In this document: positions 41,175 to 50,102 of the stretch, piece by piece | Layout: each line of letters opens with the position of its first letter | Numbering within the stretch: the stretch's first letter is position 1 | Made by a program: the position numbers and the translations under genes | The notes under the pieces: model-generated | What the model saw: the letters and a program-made list of their open reading frames with translations, nothing else | What the model was told of the DNA's origin: nothing | Database searches by the model: none | NCBI GenBank assembly: GCA_964510515.1 | Contig: CAZEAU010000010.1 | Location: forward strand, 15,781 to 79,780 | DNA length: 64,000 nt | Direction: 5' to 3' | Source: SURF-21 sp964510515 | GTDB lineage: Bacteria; Actinomycetota; Geothermincolia; Geothermincolales; RBG-13-55-18

Positions 41175-43030
41175 CCCTCCGCCCCTCGTGCCAGCCGTAC
41201 CACCGTCTCCGCATCGTCGCATGCGCCGCAGTGCGAACACTCGCCGAAGCGGCAGTCGGGCGTCTCCTCGCCCCGCAAGGCCTTGCCGTATTCCTCCCAG
41301 AGGAAATCCCTGTCCACTCCGGCGTGGAGGTGGTCCCAGGGCAGCACCTCCGCGCGGGCCCTCTCCCTCTCCACGTACCAGGCGGGGTCGAGGCCGCGGG
41401 AGAGCAGCGCATCCCTCCATCTTTCCCAGGAGAAAAACTCGCTCCAGCCGTCCAGGCACCCCTCCCGTGCCGCGGCGACCACGGCGGGAAAGAGCCGGCG
41501 GTCTCCGCGCGAGAGCACGCCCTCGAGATAGCTCATCTCGCGCCTGTGCCACCTCAGGGTAACGCCGCGCAGGCGCAGCCCTTGCTTGAGGATGGAGTGG
41601 CGCCTGGCTATCTCGGCCAGAGACATCTGTCGCGACCACTGCAGCGGGGTATGGGCCTTGGGCACGAAGGTGGACACGCTGACCGCGAGGCGCAGGCCCT
41701 TGGCCGGCCCTCCCTCCGCCCCCTCGCGCATGATGCGCCTCACCAGAGCGCAGATCTTCTCCACGTCGTCTTCGCTCTCGCCCGGGAGGCCCACCATGAA
41801 ATAGAGTTTAATCTTTCTCCAGCCCTGGCGATAGGCCGCGGCCACCGCGGCGAGGAGGTCCTCGTCCCTGACCCCCTTGTTCACCACCTTGCGCAGGCGC
41901 TCCGAGGCCGTCTCCGGCGCGAAGGTCAACCCCGTGCGCTTGACCTTGCGCAGGCGGGCCGCCAGCTCCACCGAGAAGGTATCCGTGCGCAGCGAGGGCA
42001 GCGATACCGCGATGTGCCGCTCCTCCATCTCCTCGCTGAGGGTGCCCGCGAGCGAGAGGATGCGGCTGTAATCGGCGCTGTTCAGCGAGGCCAGCGAGAT
42101 CTCGTCGCAGCCGGTGTTGTTCACCAGCTCCCACGCCCATCCGCGCAAGCGCTCTTCCGACCTCTCCCGCACCGGGCGGTAAAGCATGCCCGCCTGGCAG
42201 AAACGGCAGCCGCGCGTGCACCCCCTGAATATCTCCAGGCTGCAGCGGTCATGGACGGGCTCGATGAGCGCTATCACCGGGCGGCAGGACGGGCGCCGGC
42301 GGTCGAGGTCCGTGAGCAGGCGTTTGCGCACCGGCCAGGGGGCGCCGGGCGCGGGCTCGATGGCCTCCACTTCGCCGCCGGGCAGGTAGGTGACGCGATA
42401 GAGGGAGGGGACGTAGATTCCCGCGATGGAGGCGCACTCGCGCCGCAGGGCGGCGCGGTCTCCGCCTCCCTTTTTCTTCCATGACTTCACCACATCGAGC
42501 AGTTCGTGGATGACCTCCTCCCCCTCCCCGAGCACGAGGAGGTCGAACAGCTCCGCCAGCGGCTCGGGGTTGAACGCGCCCGGCCCTCCCCCCACCACCA
42601 GCGGCATCCCGCTGCCGCGCTGCGAGGCCGCGAGGGGAATGGCGGCGAGGGCGAGCACGCGCACCACGTTGGCATAAGTCAGCTCGTGCTGCAGGGTCAT
42701 GCCCAGGATATCGAACTCGCTCAGCGGCACGCGGCTCTCCAGCCCGAAGAGGGAGACGGCGCGTTGCGTCATCCGCTCCTGCATATCCACCCAGGGCAGA
42801 TAAGCGCGGTCGGCCATGGCGTCTTCGCGGGCGTTTATCTCCTCGTAGAGTATGGAGAGGCCGGGGTAGGACATGCCGATCTCGTAGGCATCGGGGTAGA
42901 CGAGCGCACAGGTGACCTCCGCGCCGGAAAAGGACTTGCGGCACGCGTTCACCTCGATGCCGAGATAGCGGCCGGGTCGGGATACCCCCGCCAGTTCCTC
43001 GCTCAGGAACGATGCCGTTTTCTCGCGCAA
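41171..43030 (-). CDS. B12-binding-domain radical SAM protein (TIGR03960 family)
   Basis: A 619-residue protein. The N-terminal part (to about 170) resembles a cobalamin-binding Rossmann domain (YPDAYEIGMSYPGLSILYEEIN, LGMTLQHELTYANVV). The radical SAM core carries the cluster motif CTRGCRFCQ (about 270-278), FAPETASERLRKVVNKGV and YFMVGLPGE. A C-terminal DUF2344-linked region ends with a cysteine cluster (CRFGECSHCGAC). It uses SAM, and perhaps cobalamin, for an unknown reaction. It is translated with the DUF2344 partner. The ATG/TTG region at 43030 is the first in-frame start. Confidence 0.9.
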   Translation of the reverse strand: MREKTASFLSEELAGVSRPGRYLGIEVNACRKSFSGAEVTCALVYPDAYEIGMSYPGLSILYEEINAREDAMADRAYLPWVDMQERMTQRAVSLFGLESRVPLSEFDILGMTLQHELTYANVVRVLALAAIPLAASQRGSGMPLVVGGGPGAFNPEPLAELFDLLVLGEGEEVIHELLDVVKSWKKKGGGDRAALRRECASIAGIYVPSLYRVTYLPGGEVEAIEPAPGAPWPVRKRLLTDLDRRRPSCRPVIALIEPVHDRCSLEIFRGCTRGCRFCQAGMLYRPVRERSEERLRGWAWELVNNTGCDEISLASLNSADYSRILSLAGTLSEEMEERHIAVSLPSLRTDTFSVELAARLRKVKRTGLTFAPETASERLRKVVNKGVRDEDLLAAVAAAYRQGWRKIKLYFMVGLPGESEDDVEKICALVRRIMREGAEGGPAKGLRLAVSVSTFVPKAHTPLQWSRQMSLAEIARRHSILKQGLRLRGVTLRWHRREMSYLEGVLSRGDRRLFPAVVAAAREGCLDGWSEFFSWERWRDALLSRGLDPAWYVERERARAEVLPWDHLHAGVDRDFLWEEYGKALRGEETPDCRFGECSHCGACDDAETVVRLARGAEG

Positions 43031-43138
43031 ATTTCTTCCTCCACAAAACCGAAGGCGGCACGAAGCCGCCTCACAACCATATCATCCGGCCCGGGGGCCG
43101 TTCCAGGGGCATGGCCCGTTCCCGCCGCCCGCCGCGCC

Positions 43139-44200
43139 TTACTTGTTGCGCAGAAAGACCGGGATGTCCAGGTCCTCAGATTCGAAGACCGCGGTCTTCT
43201 CGGGTGACGTCTCCGGCTTTGCCGCCCGCCGCCCCGACCTCTGCGGGATGGTGCCGAACTCGAACCCGGTGGCGATCACCGTGACCTTGAGTTCGTCGCC
43301 CAGCGAATCGTCGATAACCGCGCCGAAGATGATGTTGGCATCCGGGTCGGCCACGCTGGCGATGATCTCCGCCGCCTCGTTGACCTCGAAGAGGCCGAGG
43401 TCGGTCCCGCCCGAGATGTTGAGCAGGATCCCCTTGGCGCCCTCGATGGAGGCCTCGAGCAGCGGGCTGGAGATGGCCGTCCTCGCCGCCTCCGAGGCGC
43501 GGTTCTCGCCCGCGCCCACCCCGATGCCCATGAGCGCCGAACCCGCGCTGGACATGATGGTGCGCACATCGGCGAAGTCCAGGTTGATCAGGCCGGGCAC
43601 GGTGATGAGGTCGGTTATGCCCTGCACCCCCTGGCGCAGGATGTCGTCGGCCATGCGGAAGGCGTTGAGGATGGAGGTCTTCTGCTCCGCCACCTCCAGG
43701 AGGCGGTCGTTGGGGATGATGATCAGGGTGTCCACCTTCTCGCGCAGCTTGTCGATCCCCTCCTCCGCCTGCTGGGCCCGCTTGCGGCCCTCGAAGGAGA
43801 ACGGGCGGGTGACCACGCCTATGGTCAGCGCACCCTGCTCCTTGGCGATCTCGGCGACGATGGGGGATGCCCCGGTCCCGGTTCCCCCTCCCTTGCCGGC
43901 GGTGATAAAGACCATGTCCGCGCCCTTGATGGACTCCCCCACCGCCTCCCGGTTCTCCATTGCCGCCTGCTCGCCGACCTCCGGATTGGAGCCTGCCCCC
44001 AATCCGCGGGTGATGTTGCCGCCGATGTACACCTTGACATCGGCGTCGGACATAAGGAGGGCTTGCGCGTCGGTGTTGATGGCCACGAACTCCACTCCCT
44101 TGAGCCCTGCATCGATCATGCGGTTGATGGCGTTCGTGCCACCGCCTCCCACACCGACGACCTTTATCACCGCCAGGTAATTGGTTGCGGTCTCCGGCAT
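43139..44200 (-). CDS. ftsZ: Cell division protein FtsZ
   Basis: A 353-residue tubulin homologue that forms the Z-ring. The tubulin signature GGGTGTG lies near 104-110 (ITAGKGGGTGTGASP). VVGVGGGGTNAINRM at the N-terminus and NLDFADV in the T7 region follow the family. The C-terminal peptide is DLDIPVFLRNK, after a short linker. The start is chosen at MPETATNY with AAGGAGG 8 bp upstream. A strong promoter lies about 340 bp upstream, so ftsZ may be expressed separately from the genes above. Confidence 0.98.
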   Translation of the reverse strand: MPETATNYLAVIKVVGVGGGGTNAINRMIDAGLKGVEFVAINTDAQALLMSDADVKVYIGGNITRGLGAGSNPEVGEQAAMENREAVGESIKGADMVFITAGKGGGTGTGASPIVAEIAKEQGALTIGVVTRPFSFEGRKRAQQAEEGIDKLREKVDTLIIIPNDRLLEVAEQKTSILNAFRMADDILRQGVQGITDLITVPGLINLDFADVRTIMSSAGSALMGIGVGAGENRASEAARTAISSPLLEASIEGAKGILLNISGGTDLGLFEVNEAAEIIASVADPDANIIFGAVIDDSLGDELKVTVIATGFEFGTIPQRSGRRAAKPETSPEKTAVFESEDLDIPVFLRNK

Positions 44201-44636
44201 TTCCAGTCCCTCCTTTATCCTTTGCCCCTGTGAAAAAATCGTTGAGGCTAGCACTCCATTCTTAAACCATCACTTTAGAGTTTTCGCGAAGGGCTCGACT
44301 GCGACCCCTTCCGCCTAACCCTAGTTTACGACAACGCGTTCCCCGACTCCTTCCCTTCGGCTCCATTCCTTCATACTTTTTCCAGCTGGCGCGAAGCGCA
44401 CGCCGCCCTCCGCCCCCCCCGGAGGGGGAGCGCGAGGGAAAGTCGGCCGCCAACGCCCCCTCGATTCCGCTCGCCCAGCCCTGCGCCGGCGCCGGCTGCC
44501 TCCCGAACGCGGCCCGGGGCGGCGTCTCCAGTCCTCGCTCTGGATTATTATACCTTAACGGAAACATTATACTTGCAAAACAGCCTGAATGTTAAGTCTC
44601 GATGTATATCGGCGGAAACGCCTGCCGCCGGGGCGC
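44201..44636 (-). other. Long ftsZ leader and promoter region
   Basis: A 436-bp gap between ftsQ and ftsZ with no ORF of interest. It contains the promoter at 44566-44595, a second TATAAT at 44547-44552 and a GC-rich hairpin-forming stretch near 44400-44440. The predicted 5' leader is over 300 nt. Confidence 0.6.
44547..44595 (-). promoter_or_regulatory. Promoter(s) for ftsZ
   Basis: On the minus strand TTAACA (44590-44595) and TATAAT (44566-44571) are 18 bp apart, matching 5 of 6 and 6 of 6. A second TATAAT lies at 44547-44552 without a good -35. Start sites would lie near 44560 and 44540. Confidence 0.7.
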
Positions 44637-45704
44637 TCAGGGGGAGGGCTTGATCACCGCATGCTCGGGGAGGGAAACGTCTATATATTCCACCGCCCCG
44701 TAGCGCGGGAGCAGGACGCCCAGCGCCATGAGGGTTACGGCGTTCTTGCGCGAGAGGTCGTCGGCCTCGCCGTAGATGACCAGCGCACCGTTCGCCTCCA
44801 GGTAAAGCCCATGTGCGTGCCTCATCCCCACCACCTGCGTCCGCTCCCTCAGGGGGGCGGGAAGGCTTCCCAGAAGGGAGGTCACCATGGCGAAATCCAG
44901 GCCGCTCACCCTGTTTCCCGGCAGCAGCAGGGGAAGCTGCAGGTCCCTGATCTCCACCAGGCCCGGCGGCATCTCGTCCACGCTCGCGAGCACCACCCCG
45001 CCCTGGTCCACGAGCAGGAACCTGCCGCCCTGGACGATGACCCCGCTCGGGCGCCGTTCGCTCACCTTCAGCACCACGGTGCCGGGAAAGCGCCTCCGCA
45101 CCTCCACGGCGGCCAGGCAAGGCTCGGAGAGCAGCGCTTTTTCTACCGCCTTGACGTTCATCTTCAGCAGGTGGGTCTGCGGGGTTATCCCGGAGAGGGC
45201 GCGCAGGTATTCCTCGCTCAGGGCGCTCGCCCCCCTCACCTCGACGTGTTTCACGTTGAGGACCCCGGTCCCGGTGTAGGTCCAGAGCAGGGCCGCGAGG
45301 GAGAGGACGAGCAGGCCCCCCAGGAGCGCGGTGCGCACGGGCCCCGGGCCGCCCGCGGCCTTGTCGCGGCCCCGCGCAGCCCGCCGCCGCTCCGGCTGCG
45401 GCCTCTCCCCCGCGCGCGAGGCCTTCGCCTCCGCCTCCACGGCGCGGCCTTTCCGCCCGCGCGCGCTCCGCCCGGTGCCCCGCGGCGCTTGCGCTCGCCT
45501 TCGCGCATCCGCGGCCCGCCTCGCGCGCTTTGCGGCCTTGGCCCGGGGGCGGGCGCGCGAGGCCTTCGCCTCCGCCGCGCCGGACCTCTCCCTTTCCCCT
45601 TCCATGTCCGCAGCTTTTTCCTCCCTGCCGCCGGGTGCAGGCGCGGCACCCCTCCCCCCGGCGCGCGCGCCTCCCCGCTCCCGCCCCCTCAGCCACCGCG
45701 GCAT
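44637..45704 (-). CDS. ftsQ: Cell division protein FtsQ (DivIB)
   Basis: A single-pass division protein. A very long, highly basic cytoplasmic part, rich in Arg, Ala and Lys with two similar EAKASRA blocks, precedes one helix (about 125-143). A POTRA domain (VLNVKHVEVRGASALSEEYLRALSGI...) and an FtsQ domain follow. The ATG at 45704 overlaps ddl by 16 bp; an alternative ATG at 45605 would remove 33 residues, and neither has a strong Shine-Dalgarno. It is next to ftsZ, with no ftsA between them, as in actinobacteria. Confidence 0.85.
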   Translation of the reverse strand: MPRWLRGRERGGARAGGRGAAPAPGGREEKAADMEGERERSGAAEAKASRARPRAKAAKRARRAADARRRAQAPRGTGRSARGRKGRAVEAEAKASRAGERPQPERRRAARGRDKAAGGPGPVRTALLGGLLVLSLAALLWTYTGTGVLNVKHVEVRGASALSEEYLRALSGITPQTHLLKMNVKAVEKALLSEPCLAAVEVRRRFPGTVVLKVSERRPSGVIVQGGRFLLVDQGGVVLASVDEMPPGLVEIRDLQLPLLLPGNRVSGLDFAMVTSLLGSLPAPLRERTQVVGMRHAHGLYLEANGALVIYGEADDLSRKNAVTLMALGVLLPRYGAVEYIDVSLPEHAVIKPSP

Positions 45705-46657
45705 CTCGCGCCCCGCCCGACCTTGAGCGCGGCGGTGGCGAGGACCATCTCCACCACCTCCGCGAAAGAATAACCCGCGGCCGCGGCGGCCTTCGGAATG
45801 AGGCTGAGCGCGGTCATGCCCGGTATGGTGTTGATCTCGAGGCAGTAAGGCCTGCCCTGCGCGTCGAGCATGAAGTCCACGCGTGAGAGGCCCTCGCAGC
45901 CCAGGGCGTCGTGGGCGGCGAGCGAGAGGTCCTGCAGCTCCCGTGCCGACGCCTCCGGGATGTGCGCGGGGACGATGTATTCGGTCATGCCGCGGGTGTA
46001 CTTGCACTCGTAGTCGTAGTAATCCTTGCTGGGCCGCACCTCGAGCACGGGGAGCACGGCCGGCTCCCCCCCCAGCAGCCCCACCGTCACCTCCCTGCCG
46101 TCGATATAGCGCTCCACCATCACCAGCCGGTCGTAAAGGTGTGCCTCCTCGATGGCGCGCGCCAGTTCCTCCCGGCCGTGCACCCGGCTCGCGCCCGCCG
46201 ATGAGCCCTCGCAGTTCGGCTTGACCATGCAGGGGAAGCCGAGGTCCCGCGCTATACCCTCCGCCACCGCCCCCGCGCCGAGGCGCGCCGTTTCCTCCGC
46301 GGTCACCATCACGTCGTCGGCCACGGGTATGCGGTGGGAACGCATTATCCGCTTGCTCATGTGCTTGTTCATGGCCACGGCGCTGGACATCACCCCCGAG
46401 CCCGTATAGGGGATGCCGAGGAGCTCCAGCAGCCCCTGCACCGTGCCGTCCTCCCCCAGGCGCCCGTGCAGCATGATGAAGACGGCGTCGACGCGGTCGC
46501 GCAGGGACGCGACCTGCTCGACCACCGCCTCCCCCACATCGACCTCGCGCACCTCGTGGCCCAGTTCGGCCAGCGCCGCGGCCACGGCCGCTCCCGAGAG
46601 CAACGATACCTCCCTCTCCACGGAGAGCCCCCCCATGAGAACAGCTACCCGGCTCAC
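45689..46657 (-). CDS. ddl: D-alanine-D-alanine ligase
   Basis: A 322-residue ATP-grasp ligase that makes the dipeptide added by MurF. VAVLMGGLSVEREVSLLSG opens the N-domain. FPCMVKPNCEGSSAGASRV, GREVTVGLLG and LEINTIPGMTALSLIPKAAAAAGYSF are the ATP-grasp and substrate motifs. The GTG start overlaps the murB stop (GTGA). The longer open frame is antisense of murB. This is the standard place in this dcw cluster. Confidence 0.95.
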   Translation of the reverse strand: MSRVAVLMGGLSVEREVSLLSGAAVAAALAELGHEVREVDVGEAVVEQVASLRDRVDAVFIMLHGRLGEDGTVQGLLELLGIPYTGSGVMSSAVAMNKHMSKRIMRSHRIPVADDVMVTAEETARLGAGAVAEGIARDLGFPCMVKPNCEGSSAGASRVHGREELARAIEEAHLYDRLVMVERYIDGREVTVGLLGGEPAVLPVLEVRPSKDYYDYECKYTRGMTEYIVPAHIPEASARELQDLSLAAHDALGCEGLSRVDFMLDAQGRPYCLEINTIPGMTALSLIPKAAAAAGYSFAEVVEMVLATAALKVGRGARCRGG

Positions 46658-47592
46658 GGCCGCTCTTCTCCCCTCATCCCCACCAGCCTGATCTCCTCCT
46701 CCAGCTCGATGCCCTCCACCCTCGCCACCTCGTCCCTGACCCGCCTCATGAGCTCGAACACCTCGCGGGCGCTCGCCCCCCCCAGGTTGACGATGAAGTT
46801 GGCGTGCTTGTGCGAGACCATGGCCCTCCCGACCCGGGTCCCCTTGAGGCCGCAGCGGTCGATGAGCTCCCCGGCGGACGTCCCCTGAGGGTTGCGGAAA
46901 ACGCTGCCCGCGGATCTTTGCCTCAATGGTTGGTTCTCCCTGCGCCACGCCATGACCTCCCCGCGGCGGGACGCGAGCTCGCCCCTCCCCGCCCGCCGCA
47001 AGCGCAACCTGGAGGCGTAAACGACGTCGCCCTCCCGCAGCGCGCTCTCGCGGTATCCGAAGGCCATGGCCCCGCGGTCGAGCTTCCTGACCGCCACGCC
47101 CCGATCGCTCACGCTCATGACCTCCACCTCCAGCACCAGCTCGCCGATGCTGGACCCCATGGCCCCGGCGTTCATGCATATGGCGCCGCCGACGCTTCCC
47201 GGTATCCCGGCCAGATCCTCCAGGCCCCCCATCTCCATATCGATGGCCCAGTCTATAGCCCGCTTGAGCCCGCACCCTGCCTCAACGTAAACCTCATCTT
47301 TACTCTTTCTGGTTATCCGTTTCAGCCCCTCGCCGACCACGGCCACCACCCCGTCAAAGCCGCGGTCGGAGACGAGAAGGTTGGATCCCCCTCCCATCAC
47401 CAGCAGGTCCGCACCGGTCTGCGCCACGGCCTCCAGGAGCATGCAGAGGTCGTCCATACCCGAGGGCACCGCCAGCAGCGCCGCGGGCCCCCCGATGGCG
47501 AAGGTCGTGAAACGCGCCAGCGGCACGCCCTCCATGAGGGTCCCGGCGAACCCGGCACGCAGCCTTTCCCGCATCCCCTCCCGCCAGGTCAT
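46654..47592 (-). CDS. murB: UDP-N-acetylenolpyruvoylglucosamine reductase
   Basis: A 312-residue FAD enzyme that completes UDP-MurNAc. It has RFTTFAIGGPAALL (FAD domain), GGGSNLLVSDRGFDGVVAV, PGSVGGAICMNAGAMG and the proton-donor serine in RQRSAGSVFRNPQG. The length and single-domain layout suggest type II or I, which cannot be settled by eye. Start at MTWREGMR, overlapping the murC stop by four bases; the longer frame is antisense. Confidence 0.95.
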   Translation of the reverse strand: MTWREGMRERLRAGFAGTLMEGVPLARFTTFAIGGPAALLAVPSGMDDLCMLLEAVAQTGADLLVMGGGSNLLVSDRGFDGVVAVVGEGLKRITRKSKDEVYVEAGCGLKRAIDWAIDMEMGGLEDLAGIPGSVGGAICMNAGAMGSSIGELVLEVEVMSVSDRGVAVRKLDRGAMAFGYRESALREGDVVYASRLRLRRAGRGELASRRGEVMAWRRENQPLRQRSAGSVFRNPQGTSAGELIDRCGLKGTRVGRAMVSHKHANFIVNLGGASAREVFELMRRVRDEVARVEGIELEEEIRLVGMRGEERP

Positions 47593-49001
47593 GCCCCCGC
47601 GCCCCCCATCCTCCCCGCGCCCTCGCTCCGCTCCCCCCTCAGTATCCCTGCCACCTCCCCGGCACACTGCGTTATGTCGCCCGCCCCCATGGTCAGCACC
47701 AGGTCGCCCCCGCGCACAAAGCTCGCCACCCCCGCTCCCAGCTGGGAGCGGCGCGGTATGTACATCACCTGTTTGCGGGGATCCGCCTCCAGCAGCGCGT
47801 CCACAATGAGCTTCCCGCTCACCCCCGGCACGGGGTCCTCGCCCGCCGCATAGACATCGGTGACGATGACCAGGTCGGCCTGCAGCAACGCCTCCGCGGA
47901 GTCACGCCACAGGGCGGCGGTGCGCGAATAGCGGTGGGGCTGGAAGACGCAGACCACGCGCTTTGCCCCCTCGCAGGCGGCGGCCATCAGCGTGGTCCGC
48001 ACCTCCGAGGGGTGATGGGCATAGTCGTCGATGAGCCTCACACCCGCGACCTCGTCCACGAACTGATAGCGGCGCTGCACCCCCTTGAAGGCCGCCAGCG
48101 CGCGGGCCGCCGGCGCGAAGTCCACGCCGATGGACAGGGTGAGGGCCAGGGCCGCCATGGCGTTGTGCACGTTGTGGCGCCCCGGTATGCTCAGCCTGAC
48201 CTCGCCCAGCGTCTCCTCGCCCCGCTGCACCCGGAAGGCGCTTCCACCCGGGAAGAGGTCCACGTCCACGGCGCGGTAATCGTTGCCCGCAGCCTCGCCG
48301 AAGGAGACCTCCCGGGCCGCCCCCTGCCCCCGCAGCGCCGCCGACCCCCGGTCGTCCCCCGAGAAGACCAGCATGCCGCCGGGGGGGAGCAGGGAGACGA
48401 AGCGGCGGAAATATTCGTGCACCTCCTCGCCGTCACGGAAGAAGTCCAGATGGTCCTCCTCGATATTGGTGACGATGGCCGCCCACGGGCGCAGGAGCAA
48501 AAAGGAGCCGTCGCTCTCGTCCGCCTCGGCGATGATGTGCTCGCCGCTGCCGGCGTGGGCGTTGCTGCCCACGTCGTTGAGTTCGCCGCCGACGACGTAG
48601 GTGGGGTCCAGGCCCGCCTCGCGCATGATCATGGCCGCCATGGAGGTCGTGGTCGTCTTGCCGTGGGTGCCGGCCACGGCGATGCCCTTGCCCTCGCCCA
48701 TGATCATGCCCAGCATGGCCGCGCGCGGGATCACCTCCACCCCCAACTCCCGTGCCCGTGCCAGCTCGCGGTTCCTCTCCGGGATGGCCGACGACACCAC
48801 CAGCATATCCGCCCCCTCCACGTTGCGGGCGTCGTGGCCGATATGTATGCGGGCGCCCATCTGCATCAGGCGCCTGGTGTTGCGCGATTCCTTGAGGTCC
48901 GAGCCGCTGACCCTTATCCCCCTGGCCAGCAGGACCACGGCTATGGCGCTCATGCCCGCCCCGCCTATGCCCAGCAGGTGCACCGCTTTGTCTCTATCCA
49001 C
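47589..49001 (-). CDS. murC: UDP-N-acetylmuramate-L-alanine ligase
   Basis: A 470-residue Mur ligase adding the first peptide residue. The N-terminal HLLGIGGAGMSAIAVVLLARG UDP-binding motif, P-loop GTHGKTTTTS (about 112-121), ADESDGSF and DDYAHHPSEV are the family markers. The start is GTG with GGAGG 5 bp before it. It lies between murG and murB, overlapping murB by ATGA. Confidence 0.97.
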   Translation of the reverse strand: MDRDKAVHLLGIGGAGMSAIAVVLLARGIRVSGSDLKESRNTRRLMQMGARIHIGHDARNVEGADMLVVSSAIPERNRELARARELGVEVIPRAAMLGMIMGEGKGIAVAGTHGKTTTTSMAAMIMREAGLDPTYVVGGELNDVGSNAHAGSGEHIIAEADESDGSFLLLRPWAAIVTNIEEDHLDFFRDGEEVHEYFRRFVSLLPPGGMLVFSGDDRGSAALRGQGAAREVSFGEAAGNDYRAVDVDLFPGGSAFRVQRGEETLGEVRLSIPGRHNVHNAMAALALTLSIGVDFAPAARALAAFKGVQRRYQFVDEVAGVRLIDDYAHHPSEVRTTLMAAACEGAKRVVCVFQPHRYSRTAALWRDSAEALLQADLVIVTDVYAAGEDPVPGVSGKLIVDALLEADPRKQVMYIPRRSQLGAGVASFVRGGDLVLTMGAGDITQCAGEVAGILRGERSEGAGRMGGAGA

Positions 49002-49010
49002 ATCTGCCTC

Positions 49011-50102
49011 CTATGCCCGGGAAAGCACCACTTCCGCCAGCCTGGCGGCCGCGTCGGGCCTGCCCAGCCCGCGGGCCGCCTCCCGCATCTCCTCCAGCCT
49101 GCCCTCGTCCTGCAGCAATGTGTCCACCTCGGCGACCAGGCGCCGGCCGTCGAGCGCCCCGTCATCCAGCACCAGCGCCGCCCCCGCCGCGGCCAGCACC
49201 TCGGCGTTGGCGTCCTGATGCGCCGCGGTGGCATGCGGGTAGGGCACGAGGATGGACGGGCACCCCGCCGCCGCCAGCTCGGAGATGGTCGCGGCGCCGG
49301 CGCGGCACACCACCAGGTCCGCCGCCGCGTAGAGGAGGTCCATGCGCTCCACGAACTGCATGGGGCGGTAGATGAAGGGCGCCGGCTCGTGCTTCCCCGC
49401 CGCGGCCATGAACTCCCCGAACTTGTCCCGGCCCACGGCATGCAGGAGCTGCATGTCCCGCCGCCCCCCCCACCTGGGGAGCGCCCCCAACACCGCACGG
49501 TTAAGGGACGCCGCCCCCTGGCTTCCGCCCACCACCGCCAGGGTCTTGCGCCCGCTCTGCAGGGAAAAGGCCCGCAGCGCCTCCTCGCGCGCCTGCGGGC
49601 GCGGCGGCCTGAGCAGCGGGTTCCCCGTCACCACCGCTTTCCTCGCCCAGCCGCGGCGGCCCTCCAGGGTGCGGGAAAAGGCGACCGCGATGGCGCTCGC
49701 CGCCGGCGCGAGCAGGCGGTTGGCCAGCCCGGGGATGACGTTCTGCTCCTGCAGCACGAGCGGGACGCGCAGGCTCAGTGCGGCCAGCGCCCCGGGGACG
49801 CTGGCATAGCCCCCGAAGGCCACCGCCACCGCGGGCCTGTCCCCCCTCATCTCCCGCCGGCAGTGCGCGCATGCCCGGCACACCTCCGCCAGCGCCTTGA
49901 GGTTGGAGGCATCCAGGCGGCGCACCAGGCCGCTGGCCTCGACGGGGACGACCTTCTTCCCTTCCAGCAGGGCGCTCGACGGCGACTTGCGGTTGAGATA
50001 GAGGGCGACCTCTACGCCTTCACGCGATGCGAGCTCCTCTGCCAACGCGAGCAGGGGGTGGAGATGGCCTCCGGTCCCTCCTCCGCATATCGCCACCTTC
50101 AC
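49011..50102 (-). CDS. murG: UDP-GlcNAc:lipid I N-acetylglucosaminyltransferase
   Basis: A 363-residue GT-B glycosyltransferase making lipid II at the membrane. It begins VKVAICGGGTGGHLHPLLALAEEL and has QEQNVIPGLANRLL and GGSQGAASLNRAV glycine loops. The GTG start has GGGAGGAG 5-7 bp upstream and lies inside the end of ftsW, overlapping it by 83 bp. An ATG six codons earlier is less well placed. Confidence 0.95.
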   Translation of the reverse strand: MKVAICGGGTGGHLHPLLALAEELASREGVEVALYLNRKSPSSALLEGKKVVPVEASGLVRRLDASNLKALAEVCRACAHCRREMRGDRPAVAVAFGGYASVPGALAALSLRVPLVLQEQNVIPGLANRLLAPAASAIAVAFSRTLEGRRGWARKAVVTGNPLLRPPRPQAREEALRAFSLQSGRKTLAVVGGSQGAASLNRAVLGALPRWGGRRDMQLLHAVGRDKFGEFMAAAGKHEPAPFIYRPMQFVERMDLLYAAADLVVCRAGAATISELAAAGCPSILVPYPHATAAHQDANAEVLAAAGAALVLDDGALDGRRLVAEVDTLLQDEGRLEEMREAARGLGRPDAAARLAEVVLSRA

